Virus record (IMG/VR): IMGVR_UViG_3300025301_000098
Span: 1 to 25,873 of that record
Reading direction: 5' to 3' (one strand)
DNA: 25,873 nucleotides
Source of the DNA: a virus
Positions 15,121 through 23,516 of the stretch are shown piece by piece. The notes beneath the pieces were generated by a model. It had not been told where the DNA came from and searched no databases. It was given only the letters and a program-made list of their open reading frames with translations. The position numbers were made by a program, and so were the translations under genes. Position 1 is the stretch's first letter; every line of letters begins with the position of its first letter.

Positions 15121-16203
15121 TTAACTAGCCTGCAAGTAACCCTGACGCTGCCTCGACAGGCAGACCAAGTTGCAGTAAGTATCGACCCACGCCACCATCG
15201 TGTCCGGCTGATCCGGGAACACTTGCGGAGTTCCGACCTGCATGAACTTCTGGCGGTGGAACACCAACTTGATGTGGCTCATGTTCAGGAAGATGTAATC
15301 CGGGCTTCCTGAAGAGAACGAAGTGGCATCGTCCATACCCTCGTTGTTCACGACGGGGATATTCAGGAACACGGGGTTCCCGTAGGCGGGGTCCTGTGGA
15401 CCCGCTCTGGTGATGTCGTTGTTCGCCCGCACGGCCTTCATGTAATCCTTTCGGCCTTCGCGGTTGGTGAAGATAACCATCCGGCGGAAGTCGTCGTCGG
15501 AGAAATACTCCTGCGAGGATGGCGGACGTTTGAACACGACCAACTGGCTGATCGTGTCGAACCCGGCGATGATGCCGTTGTCGGTATCAAACGGTGTCGA
15601 AGCCGTGTAGGTGGTATTTTGGTTCTGCCACGCAGACTTCGACGACGGGTTGATTCCCAAAACATTCGTGAATCCGGAAGGCGCGAGGCCGTCCGAAGTA
15701 ACGAAAGCAAAGATGGAATACGGATCAGTACCGGTGGCCGCTTCCATGTTTGCGTTGCTGGCGGCGGCTGTCATAAACCGCTCCATCTTGTTGAAGAGCG
15801 AGGTGTACGCCTGCTGGTACTTGAACCTCTTGATTCTCTTGTACTGCTGGAACATGGCGTTCTCGCCGCCACCTTCATTGAGCAGGACTTCCTGCTCGTT
15901 CCAAGTTATGGGAACACGGACGAATCGCCAGTTGGCGGTGAGCGTCGTCGCTCCCTGTATGTTAGACACGCTGGCCTTTTCGCCGGGGAGATAGGCCCCT
16001 GCCGTCAGCGGGTCGTCCAGAAGAATCACATCCTTGATCTGCGAACCGCCTTGCACTTCTTTCTTGGCGGCATAGAACGCAGACAGGGATGCGAAGTTAC
16101 GAAGTTGCGCATCATTGATCACATCGTCGGGACCCGACAGGTACGCGGGACCCGTTCCATCGGTAAAAAAATCAGTAAATAGACTTAGGGCTGCACCGGC
16201 CAT
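15121..16203 (-). CDS. Major capsid protein (HK97-type fold expected)
   Basis: The 360-residue protein starts at ATG 16203 with AAGGAG upstream. Size and position directly after an acidic scaffold and before a decoration-like protein are those of a phage major capsid protein. Visible features include an N-terminal helical arm (FASLSAFYAAKKEVQGG), WRFVRVPITWNEQEVLLNEGG, a long helical region with KRIKRFKYQQAYTSLFNKMER (in pieces), and late beta parts PVFLNIPVVNNEGM and YIFLNMSHIKLVFH. I know similar sequences as capsid proteins of podovirus-like and environmental phages. It assembles the icosahedral shell. A terminator follows at once, so it is probably transcribed most strongly. Confidence 0.85.
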   Translation of the reverse strand: MAGAALSLFTDFFTDGTGPAYLSGPDDVINDAQLRNFASLSAFYAAKKEVQGGSQIKDVILLDDPLTAGAYLPGEKASVSNIQGATTLTANWRFVRVPITWNEQEVLLNEGGGENAMFQQYKRIKRFKYQQAYTSLFNKMERFMTAAASNANMEAATGTDPYSIFAFVTSDGLAPSGFTNVLGINPSSKSAWQNQNTTYTASTPFDTDNGIIAGFDTISQLVVFKRPPSSQEYFSDDDFRRMVIFTNREGRKDYMKAVRANNDITRAGPQDPAYGNPVFLNIPVVNNEGMDDATSFSSGSPDYIFLNMSHIKLVFHRQKFMQVGTPQVFPDQPDTMVAWVDTYCNLVCLSRQRQGYLQAS

Positions 16204-16214
16204 TATTTAACTCC

Positions 16215-17318
16215 TTATCCCTCGGCGGTCTGTCCGAATACCTGACGATACATCTTGCCGAAGTCCAGACGTTCCTGTTCCTCAGACGTGAGATTTCGTT
16301 CTCGGGACCCGGTAGTTGTCGCACGAGGTTGCCCGTTCCTTCTGGAATGGGCGCGTTTTAGCATTGAAGATTTCAGGTCATCAAGTCTTGAGTCAGCCAA
16401 CGTCCACTTCACGGCCTCCCGGTAAACTCCACCTACCGTGTCGAACGCATTGCCGGGGGACTGCACAATGGTGTCGTACCGCTTCAAGACTTCCTCTTGA
16501 ACTTTCCCGTCTTCCAATTGCGGAAACTCTGAGGACATAAGGCTCCTAGCCGCCTCAATCTGATCTGCTACGCGAGCGATCTGAAGACTGTTGATCTTGT
16601 CGTCACGCTCTTTGAGTTCGGTAGAGAACCTGTTAGCTATGTCCGCAGTGAGATGCTCCGCAAGGCCCGACAACGCCTTGGCAATCGGGTCTTTAGCTTC
16701 ACCCAAGAGATCGAGGTTCTCCTCATTCACGAGTGGAGAGAGAGCCTCATCGATCATCTCCTGAACGGATGAAGCATCGACAGCTTCGCTAACCGCAGCC
16801 TGCTGCCGACGAAGGGTGTCGGACTGTTCCGAGCCTTGGCCCTTGAGCCAGTCCCGGTACTCGTTACCGAAGCGGTCTTGATCTGCCTGAGCCTTTGCCC
16901 GCTTTTGGCCATGGGACAAAAACTCTTCAGGCTTATCGTTGTACCACCTCTGTATACGTTCTTCGGGCAGTCCATCCCGAACGAGGGCCGCTATGGCCTG
17001 ATCGAAACCTTCGGGTTGTTCCTCGGTCTTGTCGTCCGACGCTTCGGGTTCGACCGGTTCCTTGGAATCCGAGTCTTCGGCTTCACTAACCTCTTCTTCT
17101 TCCGCTTCTGCCTCCCCGTCTTTTGACTCTTCCTCCGTCTCCTTTGCTTCCTCCGCTACCGTATCATCGCCAGACTCCTGAGAAGCAACCGTTCGGCGAT
17201 ACAGTTCATCAAAAACGGCTCGCTCTTGATCGTCATTAGATTCAACGGGCGCAGCGTCCGCGTTTGATGCCTGATCGCCGGTTACGACTTGTTCTTCTGC
17301 TACAGAGGTCTCTGCCAT
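16215..17318 (-). CDS. Capsid scaffolding protein
   Basis: The 367-residue protein starts at ATG 17318 with AAGGAGG nine bases upstream. The first 110 residues are extremely acidic (runs such as EAEAEEEEVSEAED and DDKTEEQPEGF). The rest is helical and charged, with a coiled-coil-like centre (LKERDDKINSLQIARVADQIEAA in pieces) and a basic patch near the C-terminus (KRAHSRRNGQPRA), typical of scaffolds that bind the capsid through a basic helix. It lies directly upstream of the capsid gene, as scaffolds usually do. It should guide head assembly and then leave. Confidence 0.8.
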   Translation of the reverse strand: MAETSVAEEQVVTGDQASNADAAPVESNDDQERAVFDELYRRTVASQESGDDTVAEEAKETEEESKDGEAEAEEEEVSEAEDSDSKEPVEPEASDDKTEEQPEGFDQAIAALVRDGLPEERIQRWYNDKPEEFLSHGQKRAKAQADQDRFGNEYRDWLKGQGSEQSDTLRRQQAAVSEAVDASSVQEMIDEALSPLVNEENLDLLGEAKDPIAKALSGLAEHLTADIANRFSTELKERDDKINSLQIARVADQIEAARSLMSSEFPQLEDGKVQEEVLKRYDTIVQSPGNAFDTVGGVYREAVKWTLADSRLDDLKSSMLKRAHSRRNGQPRATTTGSRERNLTSEEQERLDFGKMYRQVFGQTAEG

Positions 17319-17390
17319 GTTGTCGGCCTCCTTGCCGTGCCGGGGTTAGAGTCGTCCTAACTCATCCCTGGAAAGGTATATGGATGATTA

Positions 17391-17576
17391 TTACTCGTCA
17401 AAAATCATCTTGTCAAATCGATTATCGAGTTCTGCTTTCAATATCTTGTCATGCTGGCCCAGTTCCTTGCAGGAAAGCTCGCCCGCGTCGGTCGCCTTTA
17501 GCAGTCCATTGCCCGTGGCTGGCCTTGATCGACGCGGGCGAGTTCCCCCGATTCCGGCATCACAGGTCATTTGCAT
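17391..17576 (-). CDS. Small hypothetical protein
   Basis: The 61-residue frame starts at ATG 17576 with GAGGG six bases upstream and overlaps the end of the 117-residue gene by 17 bases. It begins MQMTCDAGIGGTRPRRSRP and ends in a charged helix (ILKAELDNRFDKMIFDE). There are two cysteines. The good ribosome binding site and lack of any other gene in the gap support it, but the protein shows no family. Confidence 0.5.
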   Translation of the reverse strand: MQMTCDAGIGGTRPRRSRPATGNGLLKATDAGELSCKELGQHDKILKAELDNRFDKMIFDE

Positions 17577-17913
17577 TGTAATCCCTCGTGAATCCGTATC
17601 TGCGGCACAGGTCCCTCTCTTCGTGCTGGCTGCGGATGATAACCTTGCCGTAATCCCGCCCCTCCTCTTTTACCCACTCCACATTATTATTTTGCGGCTT
17701 GTTGGGGTCCTGACCGCCGAACTGCGGGAGAGTGGACGATATTTTCGGGTACGACGACAGGTCATAGGCACTGCCGTCAGCAATATTCCTAGACATGACC
17801 CGGCGATACACCTTCCCGCTCCGATTCACGGGCGTGCCGATATCCGGTGCCTTGCTCATGGGTCGGTCAACCTCGATCACCTCTCCGTCATCAGCCATGA
17901 ATTCGTAAATCAT
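17560..17913 (-). CDS. FmdB-like small protein lacking the zinc cysteines
   Basis: The 117-residue protein starts at ATG 17913 with AGGA upstream. Residues 1-40 read MIYEFMADDGEVIEVD, then PMSKAPDIGTPVNRSGKVYRRVMS, which has the outline of the FmdB zinc-ribbon family (MP.YEY.C..CG..E......, then C..CGG...R..S). All four metal cysteines are replaced here. The C-terminal part is polar and ends CRRYGFTRDYNANDL. I infer a zinc-ribbon fold kept without the metal. Role is unknown; it lies between the portal and scaffold genes. Confidence 0.6.
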   Translation of the reverse strand: MIYEFMADDGEVIEVDRPMSKAPDIGTPVNRSGKVYRRVMSRNIADGSAYDLSSYPKISSTLPQFGGQDPNKPQNNNVEWVKEEGRDYGKVIIRSQHEERDLCRRYGFTRDYNANDL

Positions 17914-17921
17914 TACTGGTC

Positions 17922-19763
17922 CTATGATCCAAAAGCCTCGGCGTTCATTCCGCCAGATTCCCTAGCAAGGGCAATGTGGGCGCGTCCTGTCATTGACGAA
18001 GGTATGTTGGCCCTGTCTCCGGGCAATCTCGGGGACGATGCCGAAGCCACTCGGGCCGCTTGGCTTTCCATCTGCTGCTGGGCCGCGCCCGGATTGGCCT
18101 GTTGCATAAGGGCATTGCTCTGGGCTTCCGCAAGTTTCTGGAAATCTATCCAGTCGTCTGCATCGCCCACGTTAAGCGACTGAAACAGTGTTCTGACCGG
18201 CTCCCGCCACTTGATCCACGGTGTCTGCGACATGACTTGGGACAGGCTGGACACCGTCTCGAATGCCAACTGGACTCTTCTCTGGAACATGGCCTGATCG
18301 GTATGCTCCATACTGAGAGGGTCTATCGAAAGACTAAGATCGAAGAAGTTGAAATGCTCGCGTCCGCCTTCAATTCCGCCTTGGAACTCGCTGACGCCAA
18401 GACGCTTGCCTTCCTCTCCTAAACTGGCCGAGAAGTCTTCGCCATAAAACCCGTACCACGCGGCAGTTTTGAATATTGTTGCCACAGCCATGCGGAACTG
18501 ACGCTTGATGCCGCCAATCCGGGCCTTTACGCCGGTATCCGCTATGCTGGCTTCCGTTGCGGTAACACCGCTCGTCTCGCCGCGATAAGCGTCCGAGAGT
18601 CCAGAGACACGGTTCAACCTTTCTCGGGAGAACGATACGAATTTGTACTCGGCCTCAGAGGTTCCGCCGATCTCCATCTGCCCTATCTTATCAGTGTCGT
18701 CCAAAAGGATCACGTCCCCGTTGCTGGCGTGCTTGATCGTCTCCATGTCAGCCGTATTGGACTTCTCTCCATAAGCAAACTTCTTGAACCCTGCGGCATT
18801 TTCAGCAGCCGCTGTGGTATGCGCGTTCAATTCCTCCCACTGCTCTGCCGTTGCCGCCAGAGGAGAGAGCGGATACGGCGAGTTCATGACTTTCATGGAC
18901 CCGTGCATCACATAGGGACCCCATGGCGGCGCGTAGGCTGGCCTCGGGTCCCTAATCATGTACGCTTTCTTGGAGGTTCCCGCCGGGGTATTGGCGACAG
19001 CCACGGTGTATATGGTCCCGTTGTATTCGGGGGCATCGGAAAGCTCGTTCATCTCCGGGACCCAGATGTCCCAAGCCACTATCTCGTTCCTCGTCGGTAT
19101 CGACAGGTGCTTGCGTTCTGCAAGGTAAACCTCAACATCCGCATCAACCGACAGCTTTTCTATCACGTCGGAGTTGTAATCCGGATCATCTACAAGGTCG
19201 TCCTTGTCCGCTATCCACATGTGTCCCATGTACCTAGGGCCATTGGATTGCATCGGATTCCAAGTCATGGCGGCTGGATCGAGAATGAAATGCTGCGGTG
19301 CGATCCTGATGATGTAGGGCTGCTGCGGGGTCATCTCGACCCCTTGGTATCCCGGCTGGTTTCCTATGGTCACCAAGGCCACCATGTGGGCGAACATGAA
19401 GTCCACGGCCATATCGCTCAGTGGCTGGGCCACATTGGAATCTTCGGACCACCTGTTCAGGAACAACTCCAACCCCTGGGCCATGTCGCCCATGGTGGTC
19501 ATGCCGAACGCATCGGTCATGTCCGGCCTGGCTGCCCTTATCTTGCAACGGGGGTTGTCGTAAACAAGTGTCGGCAACATCACCGACTGGTACTCGTAGC
19601 CGTGATTCTCGGTAACGGGCGACCCCGGCTTGCGATCCACCCGATAGAACCGGCCATACGAGCGTCGGATGAGGTCATCCAGACGGTCTAAAAACTTTTC
19701 GCGAAACTCGGTGGCCGCGAGAATTTCCTGCCTCAGGCTATCGGCATCGACTTTAAGCGACAT
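17922..19763 (-). CDS. Portal protein
   Basis: The 613-residue protein starts at ATG 19763 with GGAGG nine bases upstream and overlaps the end of the previous gene. Size and position between terminase and scaffold are those of a portal. Visible portal-like parts are an N-terminal helical region (DRLDDLIRRSYGRFYRV), SVMLPTLVYDNPRCKI, PYIIRIAPQHFILDP, the helical SFSRERLNRVSGLSDAYRGETSGVTATEA (in pieces), and a helical, Gln/Ala-rich C-terminus (NALMQQANPGAAQQQMES). The portal forms the ring at one head vertex through which DNA enters and leaves and to which terminase and adaptors bind. Confidence 0.85.
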   Translation of the reverse strand: MSLKVDADSLRQEILAATEFREKFLDRLDDLIRRSYGRFYRVDRKPGSPVTENHGYEYQSVMLPTLVYDNPRCKIRAARPDMTDAFGMTTMGDMAQGLELFLNRWSEDSNVAQPLSDMAVDFMFAHMVALVTIGNQPGYQGVEMTPQQPYIIRIAPQHFILDPAAMTWNPMQSNGPRYMGHMWIADKDDLVDDPDYNSDVIEKLSVDADVEVYLAERKHLSIPTRNEIVAWDIWVPEMNELSDAPEYNGTIYTVAVANTPAGTSKKAYMIRDPRPAYAPPWGPYVMHGSMKVMNSPYPLSPLAATAEQWEELNAHTTAAAENAAGFKKFAYGEKSNTADMETIKHASNGDVILLDDTDKIGQMEIGGTSEAEYKFVSFSRERLNRVSGLSDAYRGETSGVTATEASIADTGVKARIGGIKRQFRMAVATIFKTAAWYGFYGEDFSASLGEEGKRLGVSEFQGGIEGGREHFNFFDLSLSIDPLSMEHTDQAMFQRRVQLAFETVSSLSQVMSQTPWIKWREPVRTLFQSLNVGDADDWIDFQKLAEAQSNALMQQANPGAAQQQMESQAARVASASSPRLPGDRANIPSSMTGRAHIALARESGGMNAEAFGS

Positions 19764-20292
19764 CTATGACTGCCTCCTGAGGAGACTCCGTGATTGTCTT
19801 CATGGCTGACTGGCGGTTAATGGCTTCCATCGTGTCCGCAACCTTGTCCTTGGGTATGAACTTGAAGTTGGGGCCTTCGCCGATCACCCGCCTGCGATCA
19901 TCCGTCACCACAATCGGAGTGGCGGTATCGCCCCATTCCTGAACATGCGGAAACAAAGCCCGCCACTCGGGATTTACAAGCATCAGGCCCGGACCTTCCT
20001 TGTTTGGGAACTCGGCAGTCGGCATGGTCTTCTCGTATTCCTCGATAATCCTCTTCATGGTCTTTCGCCGAATGTCTGGGTCAAAGGGAATAGACCCGAA
20101 CATCTTGGGCGGAAGCGGCCACAACTGAACAGTGCCATTATCCATCGTAATCATCTGCCATCCCTCTGGCGGCTGGGTTCCGATAGGGACCGTCATTCCA
20201 GAATGAACAGATGTCCGGGTCGGCTGAATGTTGGCCTCTGACTCGGGTACGCTTTTAACCCCAGAAGGGGGTTGCTTCTTCCGTGAAGGCAT
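19753..20292 (-). CDS. Unknown protein between terminase and portal
   Basis: The 179-residue protein starts at ATG 20292 with AAAGGAG upstream and overlaps the portal start by 11 bases. The first 35 residues are basic and polar (MPSRKKQPPSGVKSVPESEA). Then GWQMITMDNGTVQLWPLPPK and a helical IRRKTMKRIIEEYEKTM follow. The end is VADTMEAINRQSAMKT. It may be a packaging or portal-associated accessory factor by position. No family is recognised. Confidence 0.7.
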   Translation of the reverse strand: MPSRKKQPPSGVKSVPESEANIQPTRTSVHSGMTVPIGTQPPEGWQMITMDNGTVQLWPLPPKMFGSIPFDPDIRRKTMKRIIEEYEKTMPTAEFPNKEGPGLMLVNPEWRALFPHVQEWGDTATPIVVTDDRRRVIGEGPNFKFIPKDKVADTMEAINRQSAMKTITESPQEAVIDVA

Positions 20293-20317
20293 AATGAGTA
20301 ACTCCTTTTACTCTGTT

Positions 20318-21886
20318 TCAAATGCGATCTGTAGACCATATTGGCGGGCTTGGCTGTGGCCCGAAAATCTTGTCCATTCCAAGCATAGCCCCAAATGAAT
20401 CCTTCGGCAAGCCTGGAACGCCCGGCTCTTGCCATAAGTTTCTATTATTAGAGAACCCGGCGGCGTAGGCGAGAGCGTCCACCTGATCGTCGTGGGACCC
20501 GTGAGGGAAACTAATCAGTTCAGATTCCAATTCATTGAGCCACGATATCCTCTTTGGGAAAAATATCTTGCCATTTTCGATCCAGATCGATCCGATCAAG
20601 GCTCTGGTAATCTTCTGCCTGTCGGCTTTCATGGACTTTACGGTAATTCCGTCCCGCTTGAACCTCTGAATGGCAGCAGTTCCCGTAGTTCTGTCCTCGA
20701 TTCCGATGAACAGCGGATGCCACAGTTCCTCCATGATCCGCATTTGCTTTTCCACGTCCGGGGCTTGAAGCTGATCCCGGAACTGCTCCACCAGAATCAT
20801 ATCGTTTTCGTTCTTGTCAACGTCCCAGACCTGAATAACCGTGTAATCCGACTGGGTTTTGTCCGTGAAAGCCAGATCGCAGGTCATAAACCGCCAGCAA
20901 TGGTCTTTTTGAATTCTACGGTCAGCCTGGTCTCCCCGCTTCAAGATGTAGTAGTTGTCCTGCTCTTCGTAATACCGGAACCAAGACCGGTTGAACATGC
21001 CGCCACCGGCTGGAACCGGTCTTTGTTGGTACAGGGCGTTCCACGATCTGGTCCCCTCGACCCTCTTGATACGCTCCAAGTCTTCCTTGGTGTAACGCTC
21101 AGGCCAAAGAGGATCGCCAGCTTCCCGCTTCAGTGGATCATCCTCCTCGGCCATGGCTGGCAAGTTCACCAGCCTCCACTTCTCGCCGCCAGCCCTCTCT
21201 TCTGACAGAAGTCTCCCGATAAGATCGTCCTCGTGCCAGCGTGTACTTACCACCACCATGCTGGCCCCCGGCTCAAGACGGGTATACATGACCGACCTGT
21301 ACCAGTCCCATATCTTGTCCCGGACAACTTGGGACTCCGCCTCTTCCTGATTCTTGATCGGGTCGTCGATGATCCCTATATCGCAACCGCGACCGGCGAT
21401 GGGGCCTCCGACACCGGCGGTCATCATGGCCCCGCCTTCCGTAGTCTCCCATCTCTGGGCTGCCTTGGTATCCGTCCGGACATCTATGCCCAGTTTCTTG
21501 GCGTGAAGAACGATGGCGTCACGAACCTTCCGGCCCCACATGGACGCGGTATCAGCTTCGTATGAAGCCAATATGATCCTTTTGCCGGGGAATATCTGGA
21601 AAAACCACACCGGAAACCAGTGGCTTATCAAGTGGCTTTTACCATGACGCGGAGGCAGGGTTATGATCAGACGCCTGTGTGGGTAGTTGCTGGCGTCTTG
21701 AAGTTCCTGCGCCATCAATTCCACATGAGGGGGAATCTTGAATTCGTAATCCGTGAGATACTGCGCGGTGAGAGCGGGATTCAGTCGCCAGTAATTTTCC
21801 TGCATCCACGTCGCATCGAAAGCCACCCCGTCTATGGTGACCGGATCGGATGTGTACATCCGATTTGCGACTTGCGAGGTATCCAT
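20318..21886 (-). CDS. terL: Terminase large subunit (packaging ATPase-nuclease)
   Basis: The 522-residue product is taken from ATG 21886 with AAGGAG seven bases upstream; an upstream in-frame TTG at 21919 is less likely. The ATPase domain has the Walker A motif LPPRHGKS (77-84) and the Walker B motif IGIIDD (170-175). The C-terminal RNase H-like nuclease shows its acidic residues in CDLAF (D337), IGIED (E397/D398) and HDDQVDALAY (D466, D467, D470). It packages and cuts the phage genome at the portal. No small subunit is identifiable next to it. It is the first gene of the long minus-strand operon, behind a sigma70-like promoter. Confidence 0.95.
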   Translation of the reverse strand: MDTSQVANRMYTSDPVTIDGVAFDATWMQENYWRLNPALTAQYLTDYEFKIPPHVELMAQELQDASNYPHRRLIITLPPRHGKSHLISHWFPVWFFQIFPGKRIILASYEADTASMWGRKVRDAIVLHAKKLGIDVRTDTKAAQRWETTEGGAMMTAGVGGPIAGRGCDIGIIDDPIKNQEEAESQVVRDKIWDWYRSVMYTRLEPGASMVVVSTRWHEDDLIGRLLSEERAGGEKWRLVNLPAMAEEDDPLKREAGDPLWPERYTKEDLERIKRVEGTRSWNALYQQRPVPAGGGMFNRSWFRYYEEQDNYYILKRGDQADRRIQKDHCWRFMTCDLAFTDKTQSDYTVIQVWDVDKNENDMILVEQFRDQLQAPDVEKQMRIMEELWHPLFIGIEDRTTGTAAIQRFKRDGITVKSMKADRQKITRALIGSIWIENGKIFFPKRISWLNELESELISFPHGSHDDQVDALAYAAGFSNNRNLWQEPGVPGLPKDSFGAMLGMDKIFGPQPSPPIWSTDRI

Positions 21887-21897
21887 ACATGGACTCC

Positions 21898-21925
21898 TTG
21901 ACCCGTGTAGCGAACACAATACACT
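21898..21925 (+). promoter_or_regulatory. Sigma70-like promoter for the plus-strand operon
   Basis: TTGACC, a 16-base spacer, then TACACT. It would start transcription near 21932 and give a leader of about 125 bases before the 299-residue gene. Confidence 0.45.
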
Positions 21926-21951
21926 GTAAGGCTGATGCGGCGAGGTATCAA
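21923..21951 (-). promoter_or_regulatory. Sigma70-like promoter for the terminase operon
   Basis: On the minus strand TTGATA is followed after 17 bases by TACAGT, about 35 bases upstream of the terminase start. Its -10 overlaps that of the opposite promoter, so the two should interfere. Confidence 0.5.
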
Positions 21952-21992
21952 TTGTCGCGTCTTATAACTTTTGACAGGCGAATGAGTCCCTG

Positions 21993-22016
21993 CGTGTCTG
22001 GTGAAAGCCAGACTCG
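21993..22016 (+). promoter_or_regulatory. Leader hairpin upstream of the 299-residue gene
   Basis: GTCTGG, loop TGAAAG, CCAGAC form a 6-bp stem, extended past a T-T mismatch by CG/CG. A competing pairing GAGTC (21984-21988) with GACTC (22011-22015) is possible. There is no U-tract, so it is not a terminator. Confidence 0.4.
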
Positions 22017-22057
22017 TGGGTTATCCAAAACGAATGGCCAAGAAAAAGGACTCCTAA

Positions 22058-22957
22058 ATGATTCACGCACTGTACGGGACGAGGGCGGGAGCAAAGCGAA
22101 TAAAGAACACGGATCGCGCCGCAAGACCAGCTTCTCTCTGGCCGGACTTGAGGAAAAACGAGTGGCGGAGGCATCAGGACTGGTTTCACGAAGCGGGGCA
22201 GCCCTTTCGACCGCACCTGCACAATCCATTCGGACACAGGATAGAGAGTATTCTGCCCAACGATAAACTCAAATTGGCCGTGATGGACCTAGACGGCTAC
22301 ACGGAATGCCTGAAAGAACCGACACTTGACTGGCTAACCAAGGATTTTTGCGAAAACATGCACAAAATGGTGGATGAATGCGGGATAGAGGTGAACATAT
22401 ACGCGGGCGGATTCGGGACCCCTACGTTCAAAAAGCTGAAATCAAACATCCCTGCCGAGGGCGATTGGTCTGCTCCATGGTCCGGATCAAGCCCATGGTT
22501 CGATCACTTCAACAAAAACACGACCGAAATCTTCGGATTTGCCGATGCGGTCTTCTTCGACGCACTGTCCACGCACAACGCCGGGTCACTGGAAATGAAT
22601 CAGGTTCAGGCCATGGAAGCCCACCCGCTCAACAGGGGAAAGATAGGTGGGGAAACATCCCCGAGGCTGGGGCAGGAGAAGTCATGGGAACGCCTGAACA
22701 TTCTGATCACCACGGTTGGCTGGTTCAAGTGGCTTTACAAGGGAGTCGCGGGGCCATCGAGAAGAGTTGGTGTGGACTTCACCGACGCAAACAACCGAAG
22801 ATACTATGTCCTTGCCCTTAGCAACGTGAAAAGAAACTTGAAGTTTTTCCAGAGAAGACTGCGGGAAGGATACCACGTCATATTTCCGATCCAGTGGGCA
22901 ATAGACCAGAAAGTCAGCTACGACGAGATGATCGACGGCAGTATGCTGGACGAATAG
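22058..22957 (+). CDS. Unknown protein, possible TIM-barrel hydrolase
   Basis: The 299-residue protein starts at ATG 22058 with AAGGA seven bases upstream. After a basic, tryptophan-containing lead of about 60 residues, hydrophobic strands recur with helices between: KLAVMDLDGY (72-81), IEVNIYAGGF (110-119), ADAVFFDALS (162-171), KIGGETSPR (195-203), NILITTVGWF (214-223), RYYVLALSNV and HVIFPIQWAI. Acidic residues sit at strand ends (D77, D79, D168, E199). This would suit a beta/alpha barrel such as a glycoside hydrolase, perhaps a lysin or depolymerase, but I recognise no family and the catalytic assignment is inference. Confidence 0.7.
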   Translation: MIHALYGTRAGAKRIKNTDRAARPASLWPDLRKNEWRRHQDWFHEAGQPFRPHLHNPFGHRIESILPNDKLKLAVMDLDGYTECLKEPTLDWLTKDFCENMHKMVDECGIEVNIYAGGFGTPTFKKLKSNIPAEGDWSAPWSGSSPWFDHFNKNTTEIFGFADAVFFDALSTHNAGSLEMNQVQAMEAHPLNRGKIGGETSPRLGQEKSWERLNILITTVGWFKWLYKGVAGPSRRVGVDFTDANNRRYYVLALSNVKRNLKFFQRRLREGYHVIFPIQWAIDQKVSYDEMIDGSMLDE

Positions 22958-23226
22958 TGACCAGAGAAGACATCGAACAATTTGTCGGAGACCACGATCT
23001 GGGCGGGGACCTCCTGTTCGCGGACGGGTTTGACGATTGCATCATAGGATTGCACTTTCAAGCCTTTAACCACGCGGCCTGTGTGGTCTATGATCGGTCG
23101 AAGATGCTGGAGCAACTTGTCAGTGACGGTATGAAACACGACGAAGCCGATGAATACTTCGACTTCAACATCTCCGGGGCCTATGTCGGCGAGATGACGC
23201 CCATCTACGTCAACACCACCCTGTAA
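22957..23226 (+). CDS. Small conserved phage protein (AYVGE.TP family)
   Basis: The 89-residue protein is taken from GTG 22957, which overlaps the previous TAG (TAGTG). The sequence LLFADGFDDCIIGLHF, CVVYDRSKMLEQLVSDGM, DEADEYFDFNISGAYVGEMTPIYV (in parts) matches a small family found in many tailed phages, with EYF.FN..GAYVGE.TP at its end. Members have no known biochemical role. The strong conservation of the end suggests a defined partner or site. It is translationally coupled to the 299-residue gene. Confidence 0.8.
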   Translation: MTREDIEQFVGDHDLGGDLLFADGFDDCIIGLHFQAFNHAACVVYDRSKMLEQLVSDGMKHDEADEYFDFNISGAYVGEMTPIYVNTTL

Positions 23227-23234
23227 GGTGAACA

Positions 23235-23516
23235 GTGTTGGCAAAACCCGGTGCCACAAAACCAGTTCGCGTTGCCATGACTCCGCCGTCAGACTGGCAG
23301 GGAGGGCCTGGCAACTGCGATTCCGTGTTCGTAACAGCCCTGACTCCGAATACACACGGAGGAATCCGATCTACCAGCCAGATAGGACCCGGAGGGGTAC
23401 TCTACGGGAGTCCCTACTGGAAATGGAAGCAAAAGGCGAAGAAGCACGAAGCGTATGTGAAAAGGAGCAAATTGGATGAAAGTAAAAAGAATTACCGGAA
23501 AAGGAATCGTCCTTAG
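23235..23516 (+). CDS. Small basic protein, unknown
   Basis: The 93-residue protein starts at GTG 23235 behind AAGGTG. The first half is rich in Pro, Thr and Gly (ATKPVRVAMTPPSDWQGGPG). The C-terminus is strongly basic (WKWKQKAKKHEAYVKRSK, then KKNYRKRNRP), likely to bind nucleic acid or membrane. It overlaps the start of the next gene by 41 bases in another frame. No family is recognised. Confidence 0.6.
   Translation: MLAKPGATKPVRVAMTPPSDWQGGPGNCDSVFVTALTPNTHGGIRSTSQIGPGGVLYGSPYWKWKQKAKKHEAYVKRSKLDESKKNYRKRNRP

Noticed and set aside
17380-18183. 267-codon plus-strand open frame
   Set aside because: It covers three minus-strand genes with good start sites and has no recognisable domain.
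18729-19691. 320-codon plus-strand open frame
   Set aside because: It is antisense to the portal gene and His/Arg/Gly/Val rich, as expected for the reverse frame of a GC-biased gene.
21931-22010. Possible hammerhead ribozyme (CTGATG and GAAAG strings around a hairpin)
   Set aside because: The core CUGANGA is not met (CTGATGCG) and GAAA is not followed by a matching stem; stems I-III cannot be paired.
21850-22266. 138-codon plus-strand frame across the divergent region
   Set aside because: It runs through both promoters and overlaps the better-supported 299-residue gene in another frame, with no good ribosome binding site.
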